Assembly (NCBI RefSeq): GCF_003992665.1
Contig: NZ_RZMX01000051.1
Span: 201,794 to 265,793 of the forward strand
Length of the DNA stretch: 64,000 nucleotides
Reading direction: 5' to 3'
Source of the DNA: Pelagibacterium montanilacus
GTDB taxonomy: Bacteria > Pseudomonadota > Alphaproteobacteria > Rhizobiales > Devosiaceae
A program made the position numbers and the translations under genes. This document shows positions 8,083-16,862 of the stretch, piece after piece (the stretch's first letter is position 1; each line of letters opens with the position of its first letter). The notes beneath the pieces were generated by a model that made no database searches, was not told the DNA's origin, and worked only from the letters and a program-made list of their open reading frames with translations.

Positions 8083-9318
8083 TCAGACGCCCTGGGCTGA
8101 CCCGGGCGCAGCGAGTGCACCGGCCACGCGCCCGGCCAGGCGCCGGGCCACAACACGCTTGCTGGCCTGACCCCAGTCCTCGCTGCCATGCGCGTCGAAA
8201 AAGACGATCGCGGTATCGGATCCGCCCATCACCCCGGTGCCGGGAGAGACGTCATTGGCCAGCAGCCAGTCGCATCCCTTGGCGCGGCGCTTGGCCTCGG
8301 CATTGGCCACAAGGTTCTCGGTCTCGGCGGCAAACCCCACGACGAGCGCGGGCCGGCGGGCGGGCTCGAGCCGGGCGATGGAGGCCAGGATATCGGGATT
8401 CTGGATGAACTCGAGCACCGGCGGAGTGCCCGAGCCGTCCTTCTTGATCTTGTTGCCCGCCGGGGAGGCGACACGCCAATCGGCAACCGCCGCGCAAAAG
8501 ATCGCAGCGTCGGCGGGCAGCGCCCCGTTGACCGCCTTTTCCATTTCGAGGGCCGTCTCCACCGGCACGATGTCACAGCCGCGCGGGTCGGTGACCTCAG
8601 CGGGGCCGGTCACGAAGCTGACACGGGCACCCAGCTCCGCCAGCGCTTCGGCGATCGCGGCGCCCTGGCGCCCGGACGACTGGTTGGAGATGTAGCGCAC
8701 CGGATCGATGGGCTCGCGGGTCGGCCCGGACGTGACGATCACATGCCGGCCCGCGAGCGGACGGGGCGCCTCCATGCGCGCGAAATGCGCCTCGATCGCC
8801 GTTAGAATGGCCTGGGGCTGGGCAAGGCGCCCGGGCCCGTATTCCCCGCAGGCCATCTCCCCTTCGTCGGGGCCCACCATGGTCACGCCATCGGCGGCAA
8901 GAATCTCGAGATTGCGCCGCGTGGCGGGGTGCTGCCACATGCGCACATTCATGGCCGGGGCCACCAGAACCGGGGTATCGGTGGCCAGAAGACAGGTGGA
9001 GGCCAGATCGTCGGCGAGCCCGCCCGCCATGCGCGCCAGCAGATGGGCGGTCGCCGGGGCGACGACGATCAGATCGGCCGAGCGCGAAAGCTCGATGTGG
9101 CCGATCTCGGTCTCGCGGGTCAGATCGAACAGCTCGACGAGCGCCGGGCGGCCGCAGAGGGTGGAGACGCTGAGCGGAGTGACGAACCGCGTGGCGCTCT
9201 CGGTCAGGATCGCCTGGACCGTGCCGCCTGCCTTTTGGATGAGGCGGATAAGCTCGAGAGCCTTGTAGGCGGCGATGCCGCCCGAGACGATGAGAAGGAT
9301 GTGCTTGCCGGCTATCAT
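8083..9318 (-). CDS. coaBC: Bifunctional phosphopantothenoylcysteine decarboxylase / phosphopantothenate-cysteine ligase
   Basis: Two consecutive steps of coenzyme A synthesis in one 411-residue protein. The N-terminal flavoprotein CoaC half starts IVSGGIAAYKA and has the PxMN motif in APAMNVRMWQHP. The C-terminal CoaB half starts near VIVTSGPTREPIDPVRYISN, with NKIKKDG as the ligase lysine motif and LVVGFAAETEN. ATG 9318 gives the family start MIAGKHILL, 2 bp after the ubiB stop; longer upstream frames only translate ubiB antisense-like sequence. The run ubiE-ubiB-coaBC is a common alphaproteobacterial operon. Confidence 0.97.
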   Translation of the reverse strand: MIAGKHILLIVSGGIAAYKALELIRLIQKAGGTVQAILTESATRFVTPLSVSTLCGRPALVELFDLTRETEIGHIELSRSADLIVVAPATAHLLARMAGGLADDLASTCLLATDTPVLVAPAMNVRMWQHPATRRNLEILAADGVTMVGPDEGEMACGEYGPGRLAQPQAILTAIEAHFARMEAPRPLAGRHVIVTSGPTREPIDPVRYISNQSSGRQGAAIAEALAELGARVSFVTGPAEVTDPRGCDIVPVETALEMEKAVNGALPADAAIFCAAVADWRVASPAGNKIKKDGSGTPPVLEFIQNPDILASIARLEPARRPALVVGFAAETENLVANAEAKRRAKGCDWLLANDVSPGTGVMGGSDTAIVFFDAHGSEDWGQASKRVVARRLAGRVAGALAAPGSAQGV

Positions 9319-9320
9319 CT

Positions 9321-10865
9321 TCAGCCTCCCACGAGATAGACCGCCAGCGCGGCCGCCCCAAGAACCAGCACCACCGAGGCCGCCCATTTGAGGACCACGC
9401 GCATGGTGGTGTTGCGCAGGCGTGCCTCGTGCTGATCGCGTTCGATCTGGCCGAGCACGATTTCGGCCCGCTCGGCGATGGCCGGCAGGCGGCGCACCAG
9501 CCCCACCGCCTCGTCGAGCGCATTGCGGGCCATGTCGATCTGCCCGAGCGGCCCGATCTGGCGCTTCATCCATTCGCCCACGATGGGCTCTGCGGCGGTC
9601 CACATGTTGAACCGGGGGTCGAGCAGGCGGGCCGAGCCTTCGACGAGCACCATGTTCTTCTGCAAGAGCACCAGTTCGGGGCGTGCGGCCATGTTGAACA
9701 CTTCGGTGGTCTCGAGCAACTGGCCAAGCACCTTGGCCATGGAAATCTCGTCGGCGGCGCGTCCCACCAGCGGCTCGCCTATGGCGCGCAGGGCCTGGGC
9801 GAAATCATCGACCGATTGGTCGGCGGGCACATAGCCGATCTCGAAGTGCAGCCGGGCTATGCGGCGATAGTCGCGCGTGATGAACCCGTGCAGGATGCCG
9901 GCGAGGAACCGGCGCTCGCGCAGCGAAATCCGCCCCGTGATGCCGAAATCCACCGCCACGACATCCCCTGTCACCGGATCGGCGAACAGATTGCCCGGAT
10001 GCATGTCGGCATGGAAAAAGCCGTCCCGGATCGCGTGGCGCAGGAAATTGCGGATAAGCTGGAGCGCCAGAGCCTTGCGGTCCATGCCCGCGGCTTCTAG
10101 CGCCTCCACATCGCGGATGGGAATGCCCGTGATCCAGCTCGTGGTGAGAACCGAGCGCGAGGTCTGGGCCCAATGGACCGCCGGGACACGGAAGCCCTCG
10201 TCGGCGCTGCTGTTCTCGGCCATCTCGGAAATGGCCGCCGCCTCGAGCCGCAGATCCATCTCAAGGACAGCCGAGCGCTCGAGAGCGTCGACGACCCTGT
10301 CGCCGTTGAACCGGCGGGCGGCGGGCATGAGCTTTTCGAGAAGGCGTGCGGCCGCCCGCATCCCTTCGAGATCGCGCATGAAGCGCGCCTTTATGCCCGG
10401 GCGAAGCAGCTTGACCGCGACGGTTTCGCGCCGTCCGTCCCCATGGACGAGCTGGGCCTTGTGCACCTGGGCGATCGAAGCCGCGGCAATGGGCGGGGAC
10501 AGCTCGTGGAGCGCCGCGGCATCGGACCCGAGCGCCTCGGCGAGAAGCCCGGGGACCAGCGATGCATCGAAGGGCTCCATGTCGTCCTGGAGCCTGGCGA
10601 GGTCACGGGCGACGGTCGGGCCGAAAATGTCATGACGGGTCGCCAGAAGCTGGCCGAACTTGACATAGGTCGGCCCCAGCCGGTTGAGCGCCCCCGCGAG
10701 CCGGTCCACACGCCCGCGCCGACGGACCGAACGCTTCTCTATGAGCCGGACGAGGCGCACGAGGGCGCTCACCGACGGCGGAAGCGGCTGGTTCTCGGCC
10801 AGCGAGAACGCGCCTTCACGGGCCAGGATGAACCCCGCACGGATCAGCCGAAGATAAACCAGCAT
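9321..10865 (-). CDS. ubiB: UbiB-type atypical kinase for ubiquinone biosynthesis
   Basis: Membrane-associated ABC1/ADCK-like protein required for ubiquinone biosynthesis; its ATPase activity is thought to help extract or organise intermediates. The 514 residues include the diagnostic KxGQ motif (YVKFGQLLATR), the Ala-rich loop (AAASIAQVH) replacing a Gly-rich loop, the VAVKLLRPG lysine, HADMHPGN as the catalytic-loop equivalent and VDFGITG as the DFG equivalent. A hydrophobic C-terminal anchor (ASVVLVLGAAALAVYLVGG) ends the protein. It is 4 bp after ubiE and 2 bp before coaBC, so clearly one transcript. Confidence 0.96.
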   Translation of the reverse strand: MLVYLRLIRAGFILAREGAFSLAENQPLPPSVSALVRLVRLIEKRSVRRRGRVDRLAGALNRLGPTYVKFGQLLATRHDIFGPTVARDLARLQDDMEPFDASLVPGLLAEALGSDAAALHELSPPIAAASIAQVHKAQLVHGDGRRETVAVKLLRPGIKARFMRDLEGMRAAARLLEKLMPAARRFNGDRVVDALERSAVLEMDLRLEAAAISEMAENSSADEGFRVPAVHWAQTSRSVLTTSWITGIPIRDVEALEAAGMDRKALALQLIRNFLRHAIRDGFFHADMHPGNLFADPVTGDVVAVDFGITGRISLRERRFLAGILHGFITRDYRRIARLHFEIGYVPADQSVDDFAQALRAIGEPLVGRAADEISMAKVLGQLLETTEVFNMAARPELVLLQKNMVLVEGSARLLDPRFNMWTAAEPIVGEWMKRQIGPLGQIDMARNALDEAVGLVRRLPAIAERAEIVLGQIERDQHEARLRNTTMRVVLKWAASVVLVLGAAALAVYLVGG

Positions 10866-10869
10866 CGGG

Positions 10870-11634
10870 CTAGAGCTTCCAGGCCTCGTGGAGAGCGGCG
10901 ATATTGCCGGAGTAGGCGGTGTGCCTGACCCGGGAAAAGCCGGCCTCCTCGATCATGGCCGAGAACTCTGCCGGCTGGGGGAATTTGCGGATCGATTCCA
11001 CGAGATAGCGATAGGGCTCCTCATCGCCGGTCACCATGCCCCCCAGGCGCGGAATGACGAGGTCCGAAAACGTGTCGTAGACTTTCTCGAGCACCGGCAC
11101 GTCCACCTTGGAGAATTCGAGCACCAGAAGCCGCCCGCCGCGCTTGAGCACGCGATGGGCTTCCTCGAGCGCCTTGCCGATGCGCGGCACATTCCTGATC
11201 CCGAACGCGATGGTATAGGCATCAAAGCTCTTGTCGGGGAACGGCAGTTCCTCGGCATTGGCCGCCTCGAACGTCGCGCGCGAAGGATAACGCCAGCGCT
11301 TGGCGCGCTCGGCCCCGACCGCGAGCATGCCGGGGTTGATGTCGGCAACCACGACTTCGGCGTGGCCGTGTGAAGCATCGAGAACACGCATGGCTATGTC
11401 GCCGGTGCCGCCGGCCATGTCGAGAACGCGATAGGGCGAACGCCCGCGACGGGGCGGAGCCAGGCGGGCCACCATGTGGTCCTTCCACAGGCGGTGCACA
11501 CCCGCGCTCATCAGATCGTTCATCAGATCGTAGCGCGCCGCGACCTTGAAGAAGACCTCGTCGACAAGGCCCTGCTTGTCGCCCAGCGGCACATCGCGCT
11601 CGCCGAAATGAGTGGTGGTCTGCGCATCCTGCAT
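10870..11634 (-). CDS. ubiE: Demethylmenaquinone/2-methoxy-6-polyprenyl-benzoquinol methyltransferase UbiE
   Basis: SAM-dependent C-methyltransferase of ubiquinone (and where present menaquinone) synthesis. The 254 residues carry the UbiE signature [19 protein letters not shown] near the N-terminus, SAM motif [13 protein letters not shown], and the family motifs [10 protein letters not shown] and VLEFSKV. It is first of the ubiE-ubiB-coaBC run and diverges from mutM across about 115 bp (11635-11748), the usual arrangement in Hyphomicrobiales. Confidence 0.97.
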   Translation of the reverse strand: MQDAQTTTHFGERDVPLGDKQGLVDEVFFKVAARYDLMNDLMSAGVHRLWKDHMVARLAPPRRGRSPYRVLDMAGGTGDIAMRVLDASHGHAEVVVADINPGMLAVGAERAKRWRYPSRATFEAANAEELPFPDKSFDAYTIAFGIRNVPRIGKALEEAHRVLKRGGRLLVLEFSKVDVPVLEKVYDTFSDLVIPRLGGMVTGDEEPYRYLVESIRKFPQPAEFSAMIEEAGFSRVRHTAYSGNIAALHEAWKL

Positions 11635-11748
11635 CGGCCGGCTCTTGATTGGCTTGTGGAGGTTCCGTTATGGGCTTGGGGGCACGATAACGCAAGCATG
11701 GGCCGGGGCAAGCGCCATCGGCCGGCAACCCCAGGGACCGATTGCCCC

Positions 11749-12612
11749 ATGCCCGAACTCCCAGAGGTCGAAACCGTCCGGCGGGGCCTTGCGCCTTGGC
11801 TCGAGGGCGCGCGCATCACGAACGCCACCCTGATGCGCCCAGACCTGCGCTTTCCGTTCCCGACAGGGTTTTCCCGGGCCCTGGCCGGCCAGACGGTGAC
11901 AGGGGTGGGACGCCGTGCCAAATATCTCCTCTTCGGGCTGTCGGGCGGGGCGACGTGGCTGTCCCATCTGGGGATGACCGGGGTCTTCACGGTGGGGGGC
12001 GAGCGGCTGGCTGAAACCAGCCGGATCGATCCGGTCCCGGCGGCAGACCGGCATGTCCACATGCGCCTGTCGCTCGAGCATCCCAGACACGGCGCCCTCA
12101 CCCTTGCCTATGCCGATCCGCGCCGGTTCGGCTTCATGGACCTTTTCGGCCCCGGAGCGCACAATCGGTTCATCGATCCGCTGGGCCCCGAGGCCCTTGG
12201 CAACATGTTCAACGCCCTCCATCTCACCGATCGCCTCAGGGGCCGGCGCGGTCCGATCAAATCGGCCCTGCTCGACCAGAGGATCGTCGCGGGGCTCGGC
12301 AATATCTATGTGTGCGAGGCGCTCCACGGGGCGGGCATCGCCCCGACACGGGCCGCAGGCAGCCTCAGCCCCGCCGAGAACGAGGCGCTGGTGCGCGCGA
12401 TCGTGGACGTGCTCGAGGCGGCGATCGCCGCGGGCGGCTCCACGCTTTCCGATTTCCGCGACGCCGGCGGGAAGCCGGGTTATTTCCAGCACAGCTTTTC
12501 GGTCTATGGACGCGAGGACGAGACCTGCCGGAGATCGGGGTGCACGGGCACCATCGCCCGGCTCGTCCAATCCGGGCGATCGAGCTTTTTTTGTCCGGTG
12601 TGCCAGCGCTAG
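11749..12612 (+). CDS. mutM: Formamidopyrimidine-DNA glycosylase MutM (Fpg)
   Basis: Base-excision repair glycosylase/AP lyase removing 8-oxoguanine and FaPy lesions. ATG 11749 yields the obligatory MPELPEVET N-terminus, where Pro2 is the catalytic nucleophile and Glu3 the acid, so this start is certain although the frame is open upstream. The helix-two-turn-helix region reads LLDQRIVAGLGNIYVCEAL and the C-terminal zinc finger has four Cys (C..C in TCRRSGC and CPVC). Its 287 residues are normal length. It is followed by the rpsT promoter. Confidence 0.98.
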   Translation: MPELPEVETVRRGLAPWLEGARITNATLMRPDLRFPFPTGFSRALAGQTVTGVGRRAKYLLFGLSGGATWLSHLGMTGVFTVGGERLAETSRIDPVPAADRHVHMRLSLEHPRHGALTLAYADPRRFGFMDLFGPGAHNRFIDPLGPEALGNMFNALHLTDRLRGRRGPIKSALLDQRIVAGLGNIYVCEALHGAGIAPTRAAGSLSPAENEALVRAIVDVLEAAIAAGGSTLSDFRDAGGKPGYFQHSFSVYGREDETCRRSGCTGTIARLVQSGRSSFFCPVCQR

Positions 12613-12617
12613 GCACG

Positions 12618-12646
12618 TTGACTCCCCGCCCGGCCCCGCCTATAGA
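12618..12646 (+). promoter_or_regulatory. sigma-70 promoter of rpsT
   Basis: TTGACT (12618-12623) and TATAGA (12641-12646) are separated by exactly 17 nt, immediately after the mutM stop and about 100 nt before rpsT. Both boxes match the consensus at five of six (-35) and four of six (-10) positions. This is one of the best promoter matches noted in the window and fits a highly expressed ribosomal protein gene. Confidence 0.75.
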
Positions 12647-12748
12647 GCAGCCTTCGTCGGGGAGGCCCAGGCCGCCCCGTTTCCGGTTGCGCCCCACGGG
12701 AAACCCTGATGGGCGCGCGCAAGGCATCTCGCCACGAGGAACTCATAC

Positions 12749-13015
12749 ATGGCAAACACTCCCTCGGCCAAGAAGGCCACCCGCAAGATTGCGGCCCGCA
12801 CCCAGGTCAACACCGCCCGCCGCTCGCGCGTGCGCACCTTTATCCGCAAGGTCGAAGAGGCCATCGCTTCGGGCGACCAGGCCGCCGCACAGGCAGCGCT
12901 GCGTGTCGCAGAGCCTGAAATCGCCCGCGCCGCAGGCAAGGGCGTGTTTCACAAGAACCTGGCGGCCCGCAAGGTTTCGCGGCTGTCCAAGCGGGTCAAG
13001 GCGCTCGGCGCCTAA
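12749..13015 (+). CDS. rpsT: 30S ribosomal protein S20
   Basis: Small-subunit protein binding the 5' domain of 16S rRNA. The 88-residue, Lys/Arg/Ala-rich protein begins [17 protein letters not shown] with the usual S20 helix content ([38 protein letters not shown]). It is preceded by GAGGAAC and a strong promoter, and followed 35 bp later by an intrinsic terminator, so it is probably monocistronic. Its position between mutM and dnaA is the conserved alphaproteobacterial order. Confidence 0.98.
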   Translation: MANTPSAKKATRKIAARTQVNTARRSRVRTFIRKVEEAIASGDQAAAQAALRVAEPEIARAAGKGVFHKNLAARKVSRLSKRVKALGA

Positions 13016-13050
13016 GACGACCCCCTTCGGCCACGCTGGAACAAGATTTC

Positions 13051-13074
13051 AAAGCCCCCGCAAGGGGGCTTTTT
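13051..13074 (+). terminator. Intrinsic terminator of rpsT
   Basis: AAAGCCCCC-GCAA-GGGGGCTTTTT: a 7-bp GC-rich stem with a 4-nt loop followed by a T run, 35 bp after the rpsT stop. Confidence 0.92.
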
Positions 13075-13661
13075 CATGGCCGGAAAATGTCGTGACGAAT
13101 CTGTCACACCCACCGCATGCGATGCGGGTGCCCCACGCCTTCCGGAAAAAAAATTTCTGCTCAATGAATGCGCAGATCCCCGATTCTGCAAGGAGTCCCA
13201 TACCCTTAATTTTGGGTTGATGAAGGGGGGACTCGGGGGCCTTCAAAAGGGCAGAGAGTCAAGCCCGATTTTGGCAATTTCTGCGGTTGTGCGCGAATTT
13301 TTGCCTGTCTAATATGGCTCTGTCAGATAGGAAACAGGGCAGGCGATTGAAGACTTTCTGGATCGTCTCGTCCGTAAGCAAGGGGGCAAAAGTGGCCGGC
13401 ATCCATCGCGTGCAGTCCAATGGCAAGCAGATCTGGATACCGTGCAACTATCGCTCTCCCGGTAGAACGCCGGACAACTAAACCAATACTATCGGGCACA
13501 CGCGGCGACGCATTAGCGTCCACTCCAATTTTGTTCAGTTCATGTTTTTCCGTCAGGTAGTGGGGCGGAAAAGGGAGTTTTTTTGCGTCCGGCACTGTTG
13601 TGCCGGGGCTGTAGACCATTGACCGTTGCGGGGGCCGGTCCGGGCAGGAAAGAGGCAGGAA
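13075..13661. other. Long intergenic region upstream of dnaA with GANTC cluster
   Basis: About 590 bp without a convincing gene, more AT-rich than its surroundings (for example an A8 run at 13146-13153). It holds five GANTC sites at 13097, 13182, 13193, 13230 and 13256, with a sixth at 13665 just inside dnaA. There is also one imperfect CtrA-like box (TTAA-N7-TTGA, 13206-13220). I see no TTATNCACA DnaA boxes. Short open frames here have no ribosome-binding site worth the name. Confidence 0.6.
13287..13315 (+). promoter_or_regulatory. Candidate dnaA promoter
   Basis: TTGTGC (13287-13292), a 17-nt spacer and TAATAT (13310-13315), about 345 bp before the dnaA start and just downstream of the GANTC cluster. 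Three and four consensus matches only, so this is a tentative promoter. Confidence 0.3.
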
Positions 13662-15263
13662 ATGGAATCGTTCGCGATGGCGGATCGCGCGCGTCAGGCG
13701 GCTTCGGCGCGTCAGGCACAGGACTATAAGCAGAAGCGCGAAATCGCGCTCAAGGGCTCAGGGCAGAACGGACCGACGACGGCAGACGCCGCGGCCGGGA
13801 TCGGCGGACACAGCAGGGAAGCGACAATGGCGGGCACCGAGGATCAGGCGTGGCTGCGGGCGCGGGCACGCCTGCGGGTCGCAGTTGGCGAGGACGTGTT
13901 CGCCTCCTGGTTTGCGCGGCTCGAGCTCGAGGAGATCATCGAGGACCTTGCCCATCTTTCCGTGCCCACGCGCTTTTTGTGCTCCTGGATACAGTCCAAC
14001 TACCTCGAAAAGATTCTTGCCGCCTTCCAGGCCGAGAATGCCGCGATCCAGCGCCTGCACATAACGGTGCGCGTGAACGGGCAGGCCCGGCCGCGCCTGG
14101 CTGCGTGCGGGGAGGAGGCCAGCGAGGCCGATGCGCCGCTGCCCGCCGAACCGCGCTCGGGCGAGGCGCCGGCGACGGGGCTGTCGCTCCACGGCCAGCC
14201 CCTGCGCGCCGACGCGCTCTCGGGCAGTGCGCTGGACCGCAAGCTGACGTTCGACACCTTCGTTTCGGGCACCGCCAACGAGATGGCGCTCGGGGTGGCC
14301 AAGCAGGTGGCTTCGGCGGCGGCCAACAATGCGGTGACCTTCAACCCGGTCTATATCCATTCGAGCGTCGGGCTGGGCAAGACGCACCTTCTCAATGCCA
14401 TCGCATGGGCGGCCGGCGCTTCGGACACGAGCCGGAACATCGTCTATCTCACCGCCGACCATTTCATGTACCACTTCATCACGGCGGTGAAGCACCAGTC
14501 GGCGCTGGCCTTCAAGGAATGGCTGCGCAGGATCGACCTGCTGCTGATCGACGACATGCAGTTCCTGCAGGGCAAGTCGGCGACCGAATTCGGTCACACG
14601 CTCTCGACCCTGATCTCGGGCACCAAGCAGGTGGTCGTGGCCGGGGATTCCGCGCCGCGCGACCTCGAAATGCTTGACGACCGGGTGCGTTCGCGCCTGT
14701 CGGGCGGACTGGTGATCGCCATGGCCACTTTCGACATCGACCTGCGCCGGGCCATCGTCCAGAAGCGGGCCGATCAGGCCTGCGCGCGGTTCACCGGGCT
14801 CCAGTTTCCCCCTGCAGTGATCGATTACGTGTCGCGCTCCGTGGTCAGCCACGGCCGCGACCTCGATGGCGCGGTCAACCGGCTGGTGGCGGCCAATCAG
14901 CTTACCGGGGAACCGGTGACCATCGGGCTGGCTGAAAAGACGCTCCAGGATCTGATCCGGGCCCGGGAAACCCCGCGGGTGCGGATCGAAGACATCCTCA
15001 AGATCGTCTCGCGCCATTTCAAGGTGCCACGCACCGATCTCTTGTCCTCGCGCCGGTCGCGCGACGTGGTCCGCCCGCGCCAGATCGCCATGTATCTGGC
15101 AAAGGCCCTGACCTCTCGGTCGCTCCCGGAAATCGGGCGGCGGTTCGGTGGCCGGGATCACACGACCGTTCTGCACTCGGTCCGCAAGATCGAACAGCTC
15201 ATGAGCCAGGATGGCGAACTGACCCAGGACATCGAGCTGCTCAAGCGCATGCTCGAGGAATAG
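13662..15263 (+). CDS. dnaA: Chromosomal replication initiator protein DnaA
   Basis: AAA+ initiator that binds oriC and opens the duplex; also a transcription factor. Domain I (WLRARARLRVAVGEDVFASW), Walker A VGLGKTHLL at about residue 236, Walker B LLLIDDMQFL, sensor region DRVRSRLSGGL and the domain IV signature GGRDHTTVLHSVRKIE are all present. ATG 13662 gives 533 residues, about 55 longer than usual. ATG 13827, preceded by AGGGAAG, would give a normal 478-residue protein. The extra segment has a coding-like third-position GC bias (about three quarters), so I keep the longer start with caution. dnaN-recF-gyrB lie 33 kb away, as is common in this class. Confidence 0.96.
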   Translation: MESFAMADRARQAASARQAQDYKQKREIALKGSGQNGPTTADAAAGIGGHSREATMAGTEDQAWLRARARLRVAVGEDVFASWFARLELEEIIEDLAHLSVPTRFLCSWIQSNYLEKILAAFQAENAAIQRLHITVRVNGQARPRLAACGEEASEADAPLPAEPRSGEAPATGLSLHGQPLRADALSGSALDRKLTFDTFVSGTANEMALGVAKQVASAAANNAVTFNPVYIHSSVGLGKTHLLNAIAWAAGASDTSRNIVYLTADHFMYHFITAVKHQSALAFKEWLRRIDLLLIDDMQFLQGKSATEFGHTLSTLISGTKQVVVAGDSAPRDLEMLDDRVRSRLSGGLVIAMATFDIDLRRAIVQKRADQACARFTGLQFPPAVIDYVSRSVVSHGRDLDGAVNRLVAANQLTGEPVTIGLAEKTLQDLIRARETPRVRIEDILKIVSRHFKVPRTDLLSSRRSRDVVRPRQIAMYLAKALTSRSLPEIGRRFGGRDHTTVLHSVRKIEQLMSQDGELTQDIELLKRMLEE

Positions 15264-15273
15264 CCTCAGATCT

Positions 15274-15299
15274 CCGGCCCGGTCATTGCGCCGGGCCGG
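15274..15299. terminator. GC-rich hairpin between convergent dnaA and topoisomerase genes
   Basis: CCGGCCCGG (15274-15282) and CCGGGCCGG (15291-15299) form a perfect 9-bp stem with an 8-nt loop right after dnaA and overlapping the last codons of the convergent gene. There is no T run on either strand, so termination is only suggested. Confidence 0.4.
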
Positions 15300-16341
15300 T
15301 TCGAACGCAGGTGTCGAGCCACCGCAGCGTCAGCGCTTCCTGGTCATCCAGCCCCTTGCGCCGGGGACGTTTACGCTTGAGGTCTCTCACTTCGTCGTGC
15401 AACGCGCCCTCTTGCCAGTGAGAAAGGATCGCGGGGTGAACATAGCAGGCCCGACACACCGCACGGGTGTTGCCCAGCCGGCCCGCGACCTGATCGAGAG
15501 CGCTGTTGAGTATTCTGGCCCGGGCGGTCTTGGTGGCCTCGGTGGAGATGCAGCCCAAGATATGAAGCGCACGAACCGTGCCGCCCCAGGTCCTGAAATG
15601 CTTGGATGAATACTCCTCGCCCACCACGTCGCGGATGTAGGCGTTGACGTCGTTGGACGCGATCGCCACCCGGTCTCCCTGGGCATCGATATACTGAAAA
15701 AGCGACTGCCCGGGCAGGTCCTGTATGCTGCGCAGCACCCGGGCAATGCGCCGGTCCGAAATCGCCAGTTGCCAGGCCTTGCCGGACTTGCCCCTGAACG
15801 CGAATTTCAACGTGCTGCCTGAAATGTCGAGATGGCGCTGGCGCAACGTGGTCAGCCCGAAGCTGCCATTTTCCCGGGCATAGGCGGCATTACCGACCCT
15901 GATCAGGGTCTGGTCGAGCAGCCAGACCACCGATGCGATGACCTTGTGGCGTGGCAAGCCACGAGCCGAGAGATCGACGCCCACCCGATCGCGCAGGAGC
16001 GGCAGGCGAGCCCCAAAGCCCGCAAGCTCGGCATATTTCGACAGCCCGCGCGTGCGGGACCATTCGGGATGGTAGCGATACTGCTTGCGCCCCTTGCCGT
16101 CCCTGCCCACCGCCTGAATGTGACCGTCCGCATCGCTGCAGATCCAGACCTCTGTCCAGGCCGGTGGAATGGCGAGCGCTCGGATACGGGCCAGGACCTG
16201 CCTGTCGCGCAGGAGCTGGCCGCCGGGTTCGCGATAGCTGAACCCGCGCCCCGATCTCGAACGGGAGAGCCCGGGCTCATGGGTGTCCACATAGCGCAGG
16301 CCTGCCCGATCGACCGCACTTGGGGGATCGGGGCTCAGCAT
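15283..16341 (-). CDS. DNA topoisomerase IB (poxvirus/bacterial type)
   Basis: Type IB topoisomerase that relaxes supercoils through a 3'-phosphotyrosyl intermediate. The N-terminal domain shows AGLRYVDTHEPGLSR, AIPPAWTEVWIC and the QYRYHPEW stretch. The catalytic domain has SFGLTTLRQRH, FRGKSGK, DLPGQSLFQYID and HFRTWGGT, and ends with the nucleophile region CRACYVHPAIL containing the expected Tyr. ATG 16341 gives 352 residues, the usual bacterial size; the frame is open further upstream (ATG 16407, TTG 16431). It converges on dnaA with an 18-bp gap. Confidence 0.93.
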   Translation of the reverse strand: MLSPDPPSAVDRAGLRYVDTHEPGLSRSRSGRGFSYREPGGQLLRDRQVLARIRALAIPPAWTEVWICSDADGHIQAVGRDGKGRKQYRYHPEWSRTRGLSKYAELAGFGARLPLLRDRVGVDLSARGLPRHKVIASVVWLLDQTLIRVGNAAYARENGSFGLTTLRQRHLDISGSTLKFAFRGKSGKAWQLAISDRRIARVLRSIQDLPGQSLFQYIDAQGDRVAIASNDVNAYIRDVVGEEYSSKHFRTWGGTVRALHILGCISTEATKTARARILNSALDQVAGRLGNTRAVCRACYVHPAILSHWQEGALHDEVRDLKRKRPRRKGLDDQEALTLRWLDTCVRTGPAQ

Positions 16342-16565
16342 GATGGCCCCCAAGGGGACCGAGGCTGGGGTCGGAGCATGAGAAGGGTTGGGGCGATCAT
16401 GGAGCATCTCGGGCGGCTTTGCCCCAATCAATGCTTGACCGCACGAGTCCGTTGCACGCGGACAGGCCCATGCGGAGTTGCCCGATCCCCGTCACGGCGA
16501 AGCCATGGAACGATTGGAGCAGGCCGGACCTTATCACAGTCCCAACAAGCCCAGGAGAACTGATC

Positions 16566-16862
16566 ATGGATCACACCAAGCACACGCCCCTCACCCCGGC
16601 CGAGCTGACGCCCGCAACCCTCGAAGGCGCCTCCATCTACGGGGCGGACGATCACAAGGTGGGCAAGGTCTCGCACATCCACGGCGCTGGCACCGCTGCG
16701 CTCGTCGTGATTGACGTGGGCGGTTTCCTCGGCATTGGCGCCAAGCCCGTTGCCGTGGGCATCGACCAGTTGCAGTTCATGCGCGACGAGGATGGTGACG
16801 TCCATGCGGTGACCGGCTGGACCAAGGATCAGCTCAAGGACATGCCCGAGCACAAAGACTGA
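16566..16862 (+). CDS. PRC-barrel domain protein
   Basis: Small (98 residues) cytoplasmic protein with a PRC-barrel beta-fold: LEGASIYGADDHKVGKVSHI followed by ALVVIDVGGFLGIGAKPVAV and a strand at LQFMRDEDGDVHAV. The C-terminus TGWTKDQLKDMPEHKD is typical of the rhizobial stress-associated PRC-barrel proteins. AGGAG 8 nt before ATG 16566 fixes the start, so the frame upstream of it is ignored. It is divergent from the topoisomerase gene and monocistronic. No biochemical role can be read from the sequence. Confidence 0.85.
   Translation: MDHTKHTPLTPAELTPATLEGASIYGADDHKVGKVSHIHGAGTAALVVIDVGGFLGIGAKPVAVGIDQLQFMRDEDGDVHAVTGWTKDQLKDMPEHKD

Noticed and set aside
13287-13481. Small open frame of 64 codons upstream of dnaA
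   Set aside because: No Shine-Dalgarno sequence and no recognisable similarity. It overlaps the candidate dnaA promoter and is probably chance.
13075-13661. Chromosomal origin next to dnaA
   Set aside because: The region is long and AT-richer, but I found no TTATNCACA DnaA boxes, and many alphaproteobacterial origins lie away from dnaA. GC-skew analysis of the genome would decide.
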